Translations under genes and position numbers: made by a program
Assembly (NCBI RefSeq): GCF_900114495.1
Contig: NZ_FOZI01000002.1
Location: 868,001 to 932,000, forward strand
Direction of reading: 5' to 3'
DNA: 64,000 bases
Source: Dyella sp. OK004
GTDB taxonomy: Bacteria; Pseudomonadota; Gammaproteobacteria; Xanthomonadales; Rhodanobacteraceae
In this document: positions 1 through 10,100 of the stretch, one piece after another
Position numbering within the stretch: position 1 is the first letter of the stretch
Layout of the letters: each line of letters begins with the position of its first letter
Notes under the pieces: generated by a model
What the model was told of the DNA's origin: nothing
Databases searched by the model: none
Seen by the model: the letters and a program-made list of their open reading frames with translations, nothing else

Positions 1-3000
1 GCTGATATCCCCTTTGTCCACCATCAGCGGATGGTTCTCAGATGCCTCTACAAGACCAGCAACACGTTCTTTTGCAAGATCCTGTCGAATCCCATCCATC
101 GCTTCGTCAACAATGGCTTGGGAAAGATTGCATGGCATAGGGGGTAGATGCGAACGAATCGAGCGCTCAAGCTTGTAATTTGTGATGTGAGTCAACGGAC
201 CTCTAATGCCTGGCACATTCGCATTTGCAGCAACTTCACCGGCTCGACACGCATATGGGTCACCACCGGCACATGCCGCTCGGTAGTAGGAGCGATAGTC
301 GCCAGCCGCCGCAAACGCTACTTCCTGTGGAGTGTTCCAGCATCCTCTAACGTTGCAAGCGAGTCCAAGCGGATCTATGCCAGTCAGGGGCGTATTTGCA
401 ACGTATGCATAAGTGCTTAGCCCACCGCCGAGCCCTGTTGGATCGCTCTGTGGTGATCGGCCGGTTGCCGCGTCGTAGCTCCTGAAGCCCCAATTTGCCA
501 ATTTTGACTCGGCATCGTAGTACTGGCCTGGGAGCCGCAGATTGAACACGTAGCCACCACTCGACGTCGGCTGCTGCTCCCCAAACGGATTGCCCTGATA
601 GCTCCACTGCCAGAGGCTAGCTCCCGTACTGTCCGTAATCGCACGCGGTGTGCCGAACTCATCCGCATGGATGTAGTTCACAGTGCTCGTGGTGCTGTTG
701 ATATCCACCACGGCAATGGGCAGGGTTCCTAGCCAGATGTAGTCGCGATTGGTCGTGCCGTATTCGCCGATCAACTGACTATTCTCGTCATAGGCAAATC
801 GCTGACTGATGGCCTGCGGGAACGTCACGTTCTTGGTGATGCGCTGCCCTATCGCGTTGTAGCTGTAAATGGCGACGGTCTGACCATTCCGCTGCACCAC
901 TGTCATGCGGTTATGACCGTTGTAACCGTAGCCGAAAGTTTCGCCTCCCGTTGCATTACCCGTGGTGTTGCCATTGGCGTCATAGGTCCGCGCGTCGCTA
1001 CCAATGCTGGTCAGCCAATGCATGCCACTCTGGTAGCCGTAGCTACCCGTCGCCAATCCACTCGCCGTCTTGCTCAATCGATCCCCGGTCTTACTGTAGG
1101 TGTAGCTCTCATTGTTGGGGCCGGTGACACCGGTGAGCCGATAAAGCGCGTCGTAGCTGTAGGTCTCGATCGCTGGGTTGGCACCTGATGCATTGCCCAA
1201 CGCCGTGGGGTTGCCCATCGCGCCGCGGGCGAAGTGCAGATTGAGCGCAGGGCTTACGACGTCGGTGAGGGCGTAATTGGCGTCGTAACTGCGCGTAACC
1301 GTCTGACCATTACCTAGGGTGTAGCTGGTGATCGGACCGAACGGCAAATACGTGATGTTGCTGACGACATTGCCGGCCGAAGTGCCCGGCGGAGTGACTG
1401 TTACGGTGGTGACCCGTCCTGCGCCATCCCGCGTGTACCGCGTCGTGGTCGTGCTCGGATTGATGACGCTGCTGAGACGATCAGCCAAGGTGTAGCTGTA
1501 CTGAGTCACATCGATCTGCGTGGACTGCCCTTGGCGCTTCAGGGTGACATTGCCACGCGCGTCGTAGCAGTAGACGGTGCTGACAGCGGTCTCGATCACG
1601 CGGGTGAGGCGGCCCACCGGCGTGGAGCCGACGCAGCCGGTGACGGTGTCGGACTCGTCGTAGTGGTAGGCCACGTTGAGCGTGGTGTCGGCGTAGCTCA
1701 CCGCGGTGAGGCGGTTGAGGGCGTCGTAGGTGCTGGTGCTGACGGTGCCCTTGGCGTCGGTGGTCTGGGTGCGGTTGCCGGCGGCGTCATAGACCACCTG
1801 CGTGGTGCCGGTGTCCGGGCTGTGCACGGCGGTGGCGTTGCCCAGGCCGTCGTAGTCGTAGGTAGTGTTGAGGCCATCCGGATCGCCCACGCCCAGCAGC
1901 TGGTCGCGCGCGTCGTAGGCGAACACGCTCTGGGTGTTCTGGGTGGCGGTATCGGTGCCGTTGTAGTTATCCAGCGTGCTGACCAGGCGGTTGAGGCCGT
2001 CGTAGCCCTGCTTGCGCTGGATGCCCAGCGCATCGGCGCTGCGCACCAGGTTGCCGTTGGCGTCGTAGCTGTCGGTGAAGCTGGCATCGAACACCGTGCG
2101 GCTCAGACCATCCTTGATGCCGGTGAGCTGGCCCAGGGTGTTGTAGGTGCGGGCCAGCGAGCGGCGCAGCGTGCCGCCGGTGTCGAAGGTTTCTTCCTTG
2201 GTTTTGTTGCCGGCCGCATCGAGGGTGTAGTGGATGCGGTTGCCCAGGGCGTCGGTGATGTCGGTGAGGCGGTGGGCCGCATCATAGGTGTAGCTGACGA
2301 ATACACCATCGGGGTCGGTGACTTTGCTGACGTTGCCGGTGGGGTCGTAGGCGATTTGTGTCACCGCGTCACTGGCTGAGGCAGAACCATCGGCGTTGGC
2401 GCGCACGGTGCGGGTAAGCAGCCAGCCGCGCGGGTGATAAGTGAAGTCATAGAGGATGCCGTTGGCATCGCTCTGGCGTGTCACGCGGCCGTTCTTGTCG
2501 TAAGCAGCATAAGTGGTGGCATGACCCAGCGCATCGGTGACCTGATAGAGGTCACCAGCACGATGGCATACATCACCGGCCGTACCGCAACCGGATTCGT
2601 CGGTAGTGAGGTAGTAGCTGTAATGCGTGGTGCTGGTGAGATCGGTACGCGGGCCGGTGGTGCTCAACAACAAGCCAACCAGTGGGCACTGCGTGCTATC
2701 GACGGCGTCGCAATAGCTATAGGTGCTACGGCGAACACCCACAGGTGGGTTACCCGCCGCGACGCAGGTGTAACTCCCTGCCTGAACTGGGTCGATATCA
2801 CACCGTGCAAGCGGCTGCCCTTTGGCGTTGTAAATCCAGCCAGATCGATTGACGACTACACTCTGCGCGTTCTTGGTGTCTCGCTGCAAAGGAACTCGCA
2901 GGGTGACATCCCAGACGGTGTCAATCGTGCGCTGCTCCGTCGCACCCTGCGCCTCAACCTTATGGGTCAGTAAGCCATTGGCATCATAGGTCGTAGCCGT

Positions 3001-4503
3001 TATGTGGCCATTCGCATCAATCGTGGATGAAAGCCGGCCATTGGCATCGTAGGTGTATGACGTGGCTTGCGTTTGGCAGCCGGCACATGTCCTGGACACC
3101 ACCGATGGCTTACTGATGCCATACATGTAGATGAGCGACGTCGTCTCGACCGCTCCCAGCGCATCGGTGATCGAGTAAGTGTCGCCGGGCACACCGTTAA
3201 CTGAGTAACTGAAGCCGGTGGCGTCGATACCGTCGGGTCCGGATGTGGCCGCAACGGCACCCCACCAAGTGGTGTAACGCGTCGTATCAATGCGTGTACC
3301 GGCTTCATCTACTACGCCAGTTTGATCGTTCGGACCCGCGAGATTGGTAGTGCCGTTGTTCTCACCGTAAATGAAATGCCTGACATAGGTATCGGGGAAA
3401 GCGATATCCGTCAGATTGTTGTTGGCGTCATAAGCAAACTGATAAACCCCTCCGCTAGGATCTTGCAGACTCTGGACTCGTCCTTTGGCGTCATAGGAGA
3501 AAAGAACGGCCCGTCCTTGCGGATCGGCCACCGAAGTGAGCCGACCGACCACATCGTAGGTGAGGCTCTGTGTCTGGCCATCGCGGCGCTCAAGCGACAT
3601 AAGATGTCCCGCACTGTCGTAGTGCTCTTTTTGCCCATCCGATGTGGTGTAGACCCAACTCGTGATCGCGCCCGTCGTGTCGTAGGCTGCCGCGAGCCGG
3701 TCTGACACGTCCGGATCGCCCACCCAGGCGTCGCTCTGTCGATCAAAGCCATAGAGCTTCCCGTCCGGGCGCAGCACATAGGCAGAGGTGAGAACGCTAT
3801 TGCTCGCCAGCGTGATTTTTGTTTGGTAATTGTGATTACGGCGAGCACCAAAGATAAGTTCATTGGGTGCCAGTACCGGGGAGTTGGCGTATGCATTGTT
3901 GTAGGAGAGTTCAAGGGCTACCGGGAAGCTGCCCTGCCCCTTATAAACAGAGGTGACCTCGAATTTATTGCCGGTCGATGGATCGACTGGGTCGCCCCTC
4001 AGTTGGCAGGGGCAGCTGGGGAATCCTCGACTCTTATTCGGGTCGATAGCCTGATCGGGGCAGCGGCTGTTAGGGAATTCATCAGGGGAGTAAGCACTGC
4101 GATTGGGATCACCACAGTTAGCAAACCGCCGAGCCCCTGCCGGGTATGTAGTAGGCCCCCAAAGAGCACATGAATCGTAGTTATAAAAATCCATGTTGGC
4201 CTGATAAAGAGTGCCATCTTCATATCCATCCGCATGCACTCCTTGCACGCCAGTTAGCCGATAGGCCAAATTTCCGTTAGCACAGCGATCAGCCCGCGCG
4301 TTCCACTCAACAGCGAACGCATCATAAGGCGTTTGATATCTAATCTGATTCCATCCACCGCTGTACCAATTGGGTACATTATAGAAAACGATGGGAGCGT
4401 GCCCAGCATGAGCTAAGCCCGAAAGAAGAATGGTTAGAAAGGTGAGCAGCGAAAAAAGAAGTGATTTCTTCGTCAGCGAATTCAACAAAATTTGGAATCT
4501 CAT
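1..4503 (-). CDS. RHS/YD-repeat secreted protein, C-terminus cut by window edge
   Basis: The minus strand is open without a stop from an ATG at 4503 to base 1 (1501 codons), so the gene continues beyond the left edge. Residues 1-33 look like a Sec signal peptide ending LAHA. A Cys-containing N-terminal region leads to a DPVDPSTGNKFE motif near residue 190, typical of the entry to RHS shells. About twenty YD repeats of the form YDANGRL fill most of the rest. The RHS core lies at about 1277-1381 (IHADEFGTPRAITD, then a segment ending DPLGL). After DPLGL comes a variable tail of at least 120 residues with five cysteines, which I do not recognise. In the family the shell encloses a C-terminal toxic or effector domain; a polymorphic toxin role here is inference. 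No VgrG or immunity gene is visible; an immunity gene would lie beyond base 1. Confidence 0.9.
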   Translation of the reverse strand, partial: MRFQILLNSLTKKSLLFSLLTFLTILLSGLAHAGHAPIVFYNVPNWYSGGWNQIRYQTPYDAFAVEWNARADRCANGNLAYRLTGVQGVHADGYEDGTLYQANMDFYNYDSCALWGPTTYPAGARRFANCGDPNRSAYSPDEFPNSRCPDQAIDPNKSRGFPSCPCQLRGDPVDPSTGNKFEVTSVYKGQGSFPVALELSYNNAYANSPVLAPNELIFGARRNHNYQTKITLASNSVLTSAYVLRPDGKLYGFDRQSDAWVGDPDVSDRLAAAYDTTGAITSWVYTTSDGQKEHYDSAGHLMSLERRDGQTQSLTYDVVGRLTSVADPQGRAVLFSYDAKGRVQSLQDPSGGVYQFAYDANNNLTDIAFPDTYVRHFIYGENNGTTNLAGPNDQTGVVDEAGTRIDTTRYTTWWGAVAATSGPDGIDATGFSYSVNGVPGDTYSITDALGAVETTSLIYMYGISKPSVVSRTCAGCQTQATSYTYDANGRLSSTIDANGHITATTYDANGLLTHKVEAQGATEQRTIDTVWDVTLRVPLQRDTKNAQSVVVNRSGWIYNAKGQPLARCDIDPVQAGSYTCVAAGNPPVGVRRSTYSYCDAVDSTQCPLVGLLLSTTGPRTDLTSTTHYSYYLTTDESGCGTAGDVCHRAGDLYQVTDALGHATTYAAYDKNGRVTRQSDANGILYDFTYHPRGWLLTRTVRANADGSASASDAVTQIAYDPTGNVSKVTDPDGVFVSYTYDAAHRLTDITDALGNRIHYTLDAAGNKTKEETFDTGGTLRRSLARTYNTLGQLTGIKDGLSRTVFDASFTDSYDANGNLVRSADALGIQRKQGYDGLNRLVSTLDNYNGTDTATQNTQSVFAYDARDQLLGVGDPDGLNTTYDYDGLGNATAVHSPDTGTTQVVYDAAGNRTQTTDAKGTVSTSTYDALNRLTAVSYADTTLNVAYHYDESDTVTGCVGSTPVGRLTRVIETAVSTVYCYDARGNVTLKRQGQSTQIDVTQYSYTLADRLSSVINPSTTTTRYTRDGAGRVTTVTVTPPGTSAGNVVSNITYLPFGPITSYTLGNGQTVTRSYDANYALTDVVSPALNLHFARGAMGNPTALGNASGANPAIETYSYDALYRLTGVTGPNNESYTYSKTGDRLSKTASGLATGSYGYQSGMHWLTSIGSDARTYDANGNTTGNATGGETFGYGYNGHNRMTVVQRNGQTVAIYSYNAIGQRITKNVTFPQAISQRFAYDENSQLIGEYGTTNRDYIWLGTLPIAVVDINSTTSTVNYIHADEFGTPRAITDSTGASLWQWSYQGNPFGEQQPTSSGGYVFNLRLPGQYYDAESKLANWGFRSYDAATGRSPQSDPTGLGGGLSTYAYVANTPLTGIDPLGLACNVRGCWNTPQEVAFAAAGDYRSYYRAACAGGDPYACRAGEVAANANVPGIRGPLTHITNYKLERSIRSHLPPMPCNLSQAIVDEAMDGIRQDLAKERVAGLVEASENHPLMVDKGDIS

Positions 4504-4921
4504 GCACTTTCCCTGTGACCTTTACTCTGCAAACCAAACCAGGGAGCGGAGCACGCCCTTCCCTGGCAACAGAAACCCCTTCCACATCAGACGTAGCGAC
4601 AACAAGAGCGCAGCGTCAATCTTGTACTTTACACATCACTACCTGTGGAGCACTCAGCTATCAAGCTCGGTGCGGCTTAAGCACCCCGACCTTGCTTAAT
4701 AAAGCTTTTATTCCAAGCTTAGAAAAGCCCGGACCGGCATCCACTTTCGCCTCGACCGCAAACGCTAGCAAGCTAGCCGCAGCCCGTAAATAAGCGTCCA
4801 CCTACAACATGCATGGCATTTCTTGTCGGGTTCCTCTTATCCTCACATCCTTGGCCCATAAAAAAGGCGTGGCTCATCAAAGAACCTCGCCTTTTCAAAC
4901 ACGGCAATGATGCTGTATCGG
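4504..4921. other. AT-richer intergenic region between RHS gene and chp operon
   Basis: These 418 bases hold no convincing gene. They contain the terminator of the chp operon (4860-4895) and must contain the promoter of the RHS gene, though no clear sigma-70 hexamer pair stands out. Base composition is noticeably richer in A and T than the flanking chp genes, as is the first few hundred bases of the RHS gene, which fits an accessory insertion. Confidence 0.6.
4860..4895 (-). terminator. Rho-independent terminator of the pil-chp operon
   Basis: On the minus strand AAAAGGCG pairs with CGCCTTTT (4888-4895 with 4862-4869), and inside it GGTTC pairs with GAGCC around a TTTGAT loop. The 3' arm runs into six T. 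It lies 27 bases after the chpC stop. Confidence 0.8.
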
Positions 4922-5398
4922 TCAACTCGCCAAATCAAGCATCTCCACAAGCTGCTCTTCAATCCCTTCCAGATCCGGAATCACCGCCACGTCATCGCGC
5001 ACCAGCACTTCGGCTTTGACGCCGGGTGCCAACGGCGTGCCGTCATGTGTGGGAATGATCAACTCGGCATTGAGAGTAGTTAGACGCGGGAAGCCCTGCG
5101 TGACCACCGCAACGAACGGTAGCTTGGCGTGACCGCCTAACGCTTTCAGCACGGCAACGCGGACACTGAGCCCAGCATCGCCCTCTTCCGCACCAGCGAG
5201 TTTGGTGAAGGAAACGAGCGGTACTCGCCAGCCACGCCATGCGATGCGGCCCAGCAACCAATCCGGCGCGCTTTCCACTGGCTCGGGTGTGGGCAAAGTG
5301 ATGACTTCAGCGACGGTGGCGTTGGGTAGCAGCAGGCGCAGGTTGCCTACTGGGACTAGTACGCAGCGAATTTCGCGCGGTAACGGTTGCTCGCTCAT
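4922..5398 (-). CDS. chpC: CheW-like adaptor ChpC
   Basis: This 158-residue protein has the CheW fold pattern: an N-terminal LVPVGNLRLLLPNATVAEV strand segment, a WLLGRIAWRGWRVPLVSF core, and VAVVTQGFPRL in the second subdomain. It is the second CheW-like protein of the type IV pilus chemosensory system, after PilI, and in related systems links extra receptors to ChpA. Its ATG overlaps the chpB stop by four bases (ATGA), so translation is probably coupled. It is the last gene of the operon and is followed by a strong terminator. Confidence 0.85.
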   Translation of the reverse strand: MSEQPLPREIRCVLVPVGNLRLLLPNATVAEVITLPTPEPVESAPDWLLGRIAWRGWRVPLVSFTKLAGAEEGDAGLSVRVAVLKALGGHAKLPFVAVVTQGFPRLTTLNAELIIPTHDGTPLAPGVKAEVLVRDDVAVIPDLEGIEEQLVEMLDLAS

Positions 5399-7125
5399 CG
5401 CTGTGCCTCCACCGAAAACTCCTCGACCAAACGTGCCGCCAGTTCAAATGGCGTGCCTGAAAAACCTGCGAGGCGCTCGGCCTCGACTCCGTGCACCATG
5501 TCGCCGTAGTGGTCGCCCATGGTTTGTTCCACCCACACTTTGCCGCCGCGGTCGTGCACGGCCTGCGCACCCGCTACCGCGTCGGTGGCGTGGCCGGCGA
5601 AGACGATGGCTATCGCGTCGCGGCCAAACACACTGGCTGCGGTGGTGAAGCTGGCATCGATGGACGGGTTCTGGAACGACGAGATTTCCACCGCTTCGCA
5701 TTCGACGCGGCCGTCGCGCAGCAGGCGCACATGGCGACTGGCCGGCACGATCAACACTTCACCATGGCGCGCGCGCATGCCATGGCTGGCGACGCGCACT
5801 GGCAACACGGAATGTTTCGACAAACGCTCCGCCAGATCCTCGGCGGAGATGCCACCCTGATGCTGGGTGTGCAACACGGTCATGCGCAGACTGGCGGGCA
5901 AAGCGGCGAGGAAGGCGCACACCGAATCGGTGCTGTCCATGGTGGCACCCAGCAGCAGCAGGCGACCCAAGGCGGTATCCAGTTCGCCGAGCTGCATTTC
6001 ATGGCTGTAGTCCATGTTCTGCGGGGCGATGGCTTCTTCGATGGAGACCAGCTCCAGGGTCATGCCGGGATGAATGTTCGACTCGGCCTCGCTGCCACCT
6101 TCTGGCGCCAGGTAATCCGCGGCGCTCACCTTTTCGACGCCAAAGTCTTTAGGTGCCGCACTCGCCTTAGTGGCGGGCGCGGCATCGTCGTCAACCAATG
6201 ACCAGCCGGTATGCAGTGCCTGTGCGGCGGGCACCTTTTCGACGGTGATGGGTGTATCCAACGGCAGGAAGTCGTCATCCACCGGCGTCAGCGCCACGTG
6301 GTCAAGCTGGAAAGCAGGGCGCGATGCCGAATCGACCGTGGCTTGCGGTGGCGGTGGCAGCGGTGCCGGGCCCTGGGTCATCAGGGTGTCCGCACCGAAG
6401 TGGCCGTCGTGCAGCTCTTGATGCTCGCCGATGGTGTAGTTGAGACCGCTGCCGAAGTCGTCTTCTGCCGGCACGCTCTCGTCGGCGGCGAGCAGGGCTT
6501 CCAGCTCGGCGGCGAGGGTTTCCGATGCTTCGGCAGCGTCGCCGTGGACGGGTGACAGGAGTACTTCGGCGGTGGGTTCGGGTTCGATGGCGGCCAGTGC
6601 GGCGTGTGGTTCCTCAGGATGCGATTCCTGTAGGAGCCCACCTTGTGGGCGATCGGGCGCTGCGGGGTCCTGCTCCGTAGGGGTTTCGCGCACAGGGTGC
6701 GCTCCTACAGGGGCGTATTCGTGCACAGGCACAGGCTCGTGGACGGGGGGCTCGAAGGCGGGGGCGTCGAGCGGGCGTGGCGGGTCGATGTCGCCTTCGG
6801 CAAGCACTTTCACGGCGAGGTGGCGTGCCCAGCGGGCGCGGTCCCAGCCATCCAGTTTGCGGCTGACCTGTGCGTCGTTGAACACCACGCGTGGGTGATC
6901 GCCATCGATCACGTCGTAGAGATGATCCAGTGCGTCGGCGGCGTCATCGTCCAGATTGACCACGACAACTTGCGCGCCGGCGCTGAGCAGCGTGTCGCGG
7001 CTCAGCGTGGCAAGCGTGCCTTCGTGGACGATCCGCGCTCCGCGTTCGCGCAGGGCTTCGCGCAAATGGGCACCCAGCTCCGCATCATCGAACAGCAGTG
7101 CGACTGCTGGTGCCGTTTCAGCCAT
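5395..7125 (-). CDS. chpB: CheB-like protein ChpB with altered catalytic motif
   Basis: The 576-residue protein has three parts. Residues 1-105 resemble a receiver domain, but the phospho-acceptor position reads VVVVNLDDD and the Ser/Thr switch is Asn (VVFND), so it is probably not phosphorylated. Residues 110-385 are an acidic, Pro/Ala-rich linker. Residues 389-576 align with the CheB methylesterase domain: His422 (HTQH) and Asp515 (GHATDA) match the catalytic His and Asp, but the Ser loop normally GASTGG reads GATMDS (393-398), with Thr395 in place of the Ser. Activity is therefore doubtful. A GTAG-type repeat is read in frame at about residues 140-166. The start overlaps the chpA end by eight bases. 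Confidence 0.82.
   Translation of the reverse strand: MAETAPAVALLFDDAELGAHLREALRERGARIVHEGTLATLSRDTLLSAGAQVVVVNLDDDAADALDHLYDVIDGDHPRVVFNDAQVSRKLDGWDRARWARHLAVKVLAEGDIDPPRPLDAPAFEPPVHEPVPVHEYAPVGAHPVRETPTEQDPAAPDRPQGGLLQESHPEEPHAALAAIEPEPTAEVLLSPVHGDAAEASETLAAELEALLAADESVPAEDDFGSGLNYTIGEHQELHDGHFGADTLMTQGPAPLPPPPQATVDSASRPAFQLDHVALTPVDDDFLPLDTPITVEKVPAAQALHTGWSLVDDDAAPATKASAAPKDFGVEKVSAADYLAPEGGSEAESNIHPGMTLELVSIEEAIAPQNMDYSHEMQLGELDTALGRLLLLGATMDSTDSVCAFLAALPASLRMTVLHTQHQGGISAEDLAERLSKHSVLPVRVASHGMRARHGEVLIVPASRHVRLLRDGRVECEAVEISSFQNPSIDASFTTAASVFGRDAIAIVFAGHATDAVAGAQAVHDRGGKVWVEQTMGDHYGDMVHGVEAERLAGFSGTPFELAARLVEEFSVEAQR
6630..6708. repeat. GTAG palindromic repeat inside chpB
   Basis: The segment starts GTAGGAGC and ends GCTCCTAC, with CCACCTTGTGGGCGA and TCGCGCACAGGGTG next to the ends. 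It matches the elements at 18972-19144, 55145-55205 and 59523-59683, all of which are intergenic. Here it lies within the open chpB frame, in the region coding the disordered linker. Confidence 0.85.
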
Positions 7126-10100
7126 TAGCCGACTCCGTGGCCTGATCTTGCAAGGCGCGCTGTTCCAGCACTTCGCTGATCTGCATCAGCAGTTCGGCTT
7201 CCTGGTACGGCTTGCCGAGGTAACGATCCACGCCGATGTCGAACGCGCGCTGGCGATGCTTATCGCCGGTACGCGAAGTGATCATGATGATCGGCACGCC
7301 GCGCAGGCGCGGGTCCGCCTTCATGTGGGTGGCGAGTTCGAAGCCGTCCATGCGCGGCATCTCGATATCGAGCAGCATCAGGTCCGGCACGCGCTCGTGG
7401 AGTTTCTCCACGGCGTCCACGCCGTCCTTCGCCGTGCTGACTTCGTACTCGTGGCGTTCCAGCACGCGGCCGGTGACTTTGCGCATGGTGATGGAGTCGT
7501 CGACCACCATGACCAGCGGACGCACGCGCACCTCTTCCACCACCGGCGCCTGCACGGCGCTGAGACCTTCGGCAAGGCGCTCCTGGCGGCGCACGATACC
7601 GTGACGCACCAGCGGAGCGAGGTCGAGAATGATCAGCACCGAGCCATCACCCATGATGGTCGCGCCGAGAATGCCCGGCACCGAACTGATCTGCGGGCCG
7701 ACCGACTTCACCACGATTTCGCGCGAGCCGATCACGGCGTCGATGCGAATCGCGGCGCGCAGGTCACCCGCACGCGTCAGCAGCAACGGCACTTGTTCGT
7801 CGCCCGGATGACCCGGCTGGATGCCGAGCAGTTCGGCCAGATCGTGAATGCCGTACTGCTCGCCGCCGTACTGGAACGACGGCTCCGGCTCGGCCAGGCG
7901 CTCGGCCAGTTCGCTCGGGCTGATACGCGCCACGCCCTGCACCGAAGTCATCGGGATGGCGAAGGTGCCCTCGCCGATGCGCACCAGGATGGCCTGGGTT
8001 ACCGCGAGGGTAAACGGCAGGCGCAGCACAAAGGTGGTGCCCTGTCCCTGCTGCGATTCGATAGAAAGCGAACCGCCGAGCTGCTTGATCTCGTTGGCCA
8101 CCACGTCCATGCCCACGCCGCGGCCGGCGAGCTGGGTCACGCTGCTGGCGGTAGAGAAGCCAGGCTGGGTGATCAGGGCGAGCAACTGGTCGTCACTGGG
8201 CTTGGTATCGGCGCGTAGCATGCCGCGTTCGATACCGCGCTTGCGCACGGCCTCGCGGTCGAGACCGCGGCCGTCGTCGGTCACGCGCACCACCACCTCG
8301 GTGGCTTCGCGTGCCACGCGGATGCGTACCGAACCCTCGGTCGGCTTGCCCGCCTTCTGGCGTTCTTCCGGCGACTCGATGCCATGAGCCACCGCGTTAC
8401 GCAGCATGTGTTCGAACGGCGCCTTGATGCGGTCGAGCAGGTTGCGATCCATTTCGCCGTGGGCGCCTTCCACGAACAGCTGGGCACCCTTGCCCTGCTC
8501 TTGCGCGGCCTGACGCAGCGTGCGGCGCAGATTCGGCACCATGGTGTCGAACGGCAGCATGCGGGTACGCAGCAAACCATCCTGCAGTTCGGAGCTCACG
8601 CGCGACTGTTGCAGCAGCAGGGTTTCCGCCTGACGCGTCAGCTCGTCGAGCATGCTCTGAATCTGCACAAGGTCGGATACCGATTCGGCCAGTGCACGCG
8701 AGTACTGCTGCAGCTGCGAGTAACGGTCCAGCTCGAGCGGATCGAACACCGACAGACCGGCTTCGCGATGCTCGCGCTGGAAGCGCGCGATGATCTGCGC
8801 TTCCGTTTCGATTTCCATCATGCGCAGCTGGCTGCGCAGACGCTGCACGGTCTGGTCGAGCTCGACCAGGTTGAAGCGGTAGCCGGCCACCTGCTGTTCG
8901 AGGCGCGAGCGATAGATCGCCACCTCGCCGGCATGATTGACGAGGGTGTCGAGCAGTTCGGCGCGGACGCGGATCTGTTCCTGCGGCGCGCGCCCGTCGT
9001 CTTGCTGGCCTTCTTCCGGCAGCAATTCCGGCAGATCGACCTGCGGCGCCGGCGGCATGGCGACCACGTGCTCTTCGGCGAGGCTGGCGGTTTCGCCGGC
9101 CATGCCAAGGAAGTGGTCGATCATGGCCTGCGGGTATTCAATGCCACGGCCCTGCGACACGCGCTGCACCAGCACGTGCAACTGGTCGAAGCCGGACTCC
9201 AGCGCGCCGATCAGATCGCCGACACGCGACGGGTCGTGGCCGACCGGACTTTCCAGCAGAGTTTCGATCGCGTGCGTGAGGTCGCCCACCGGCACCATGC
9301 CGGCGATGCGCGCACCGCCCTTCAGCGTATGCAGATCGCGCTGCACGCTGGCCATGTGCTCCATCTCGCTCGGCTCGGCACGCCACTGCGCCAGCGCACT
9401 GTCGGAGTGATCGAGAATCTCGCGCGCTTCCTCGATGAAGATTTCCAGCAGATCGGGATCGATCTGGCTGTTGGTCCAGGTGGCGGCGTATTCGCTGACG
9501 GCGGATTCGGTTTCAGCTTCGACCGGCGCGACGTGTGCGACGGTTTCTTCGATCGGTGCCTCGTGAACGACCTCGGCCACCGGCTCGATGACCGGATGGG
9601 CTGGTTCTTCCACCGGCGCATGCGTTTCCGCCGGAACCTCGGCAACGTGTGCGGATTCGGCCGCGGATTCGGCATCGAGCAGCGCGTGCGGCGCTTCGAC
9701 AGCGTCGTCTTCCACCACAGGCGCGGCAACGTGGTGCACGGGTTCTTCGTGATGCGCCGGCGTTTCATCTTCCGGCACTTCAAGTTCGGTCACCGGCTCC
9801 AGCGGTTCGTCGATCAAGTCACCGTAGAGCGCGGCGAAATCGTCCTCGTCATCCTGCGGCGCGGCTGGCGTGGCGGCCACGCTGTCGTGCAGAGCTTCTT
9901 CGTCGAGAGCGCTGGTGTCCGGCACGCCGGCTTCGGCGTCGAATTCGCCCAGTGCAGCCATCAGCTCCGCGGTGAAGTCGTCCGTCGCCGGCTCGGCATG
10001 CATCGCCGGTGTTTCGCCAGCGGCCGGCCCGACGGCTTCGTGGGCGGTCGGATGCACCGGCATGGCGGCATCAAGCGCAGCAGCCAGGGCACCTTCGTCT

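Noticed and set aside
1531-2379. A long plus-strand frame rich in Val, Gly and Ala within the RHS region
   Set aside because: It is the complement of YD-repeat codons of the RHS gene and has no independent start or family features.
1-4503. The RHS gene as a pseudogene because several short frames overlap it
   Set aside because: Reading the minus strand from 4503 to 1 shows one uninterrupted frame with intact motifs; the short frames lie in other phases.
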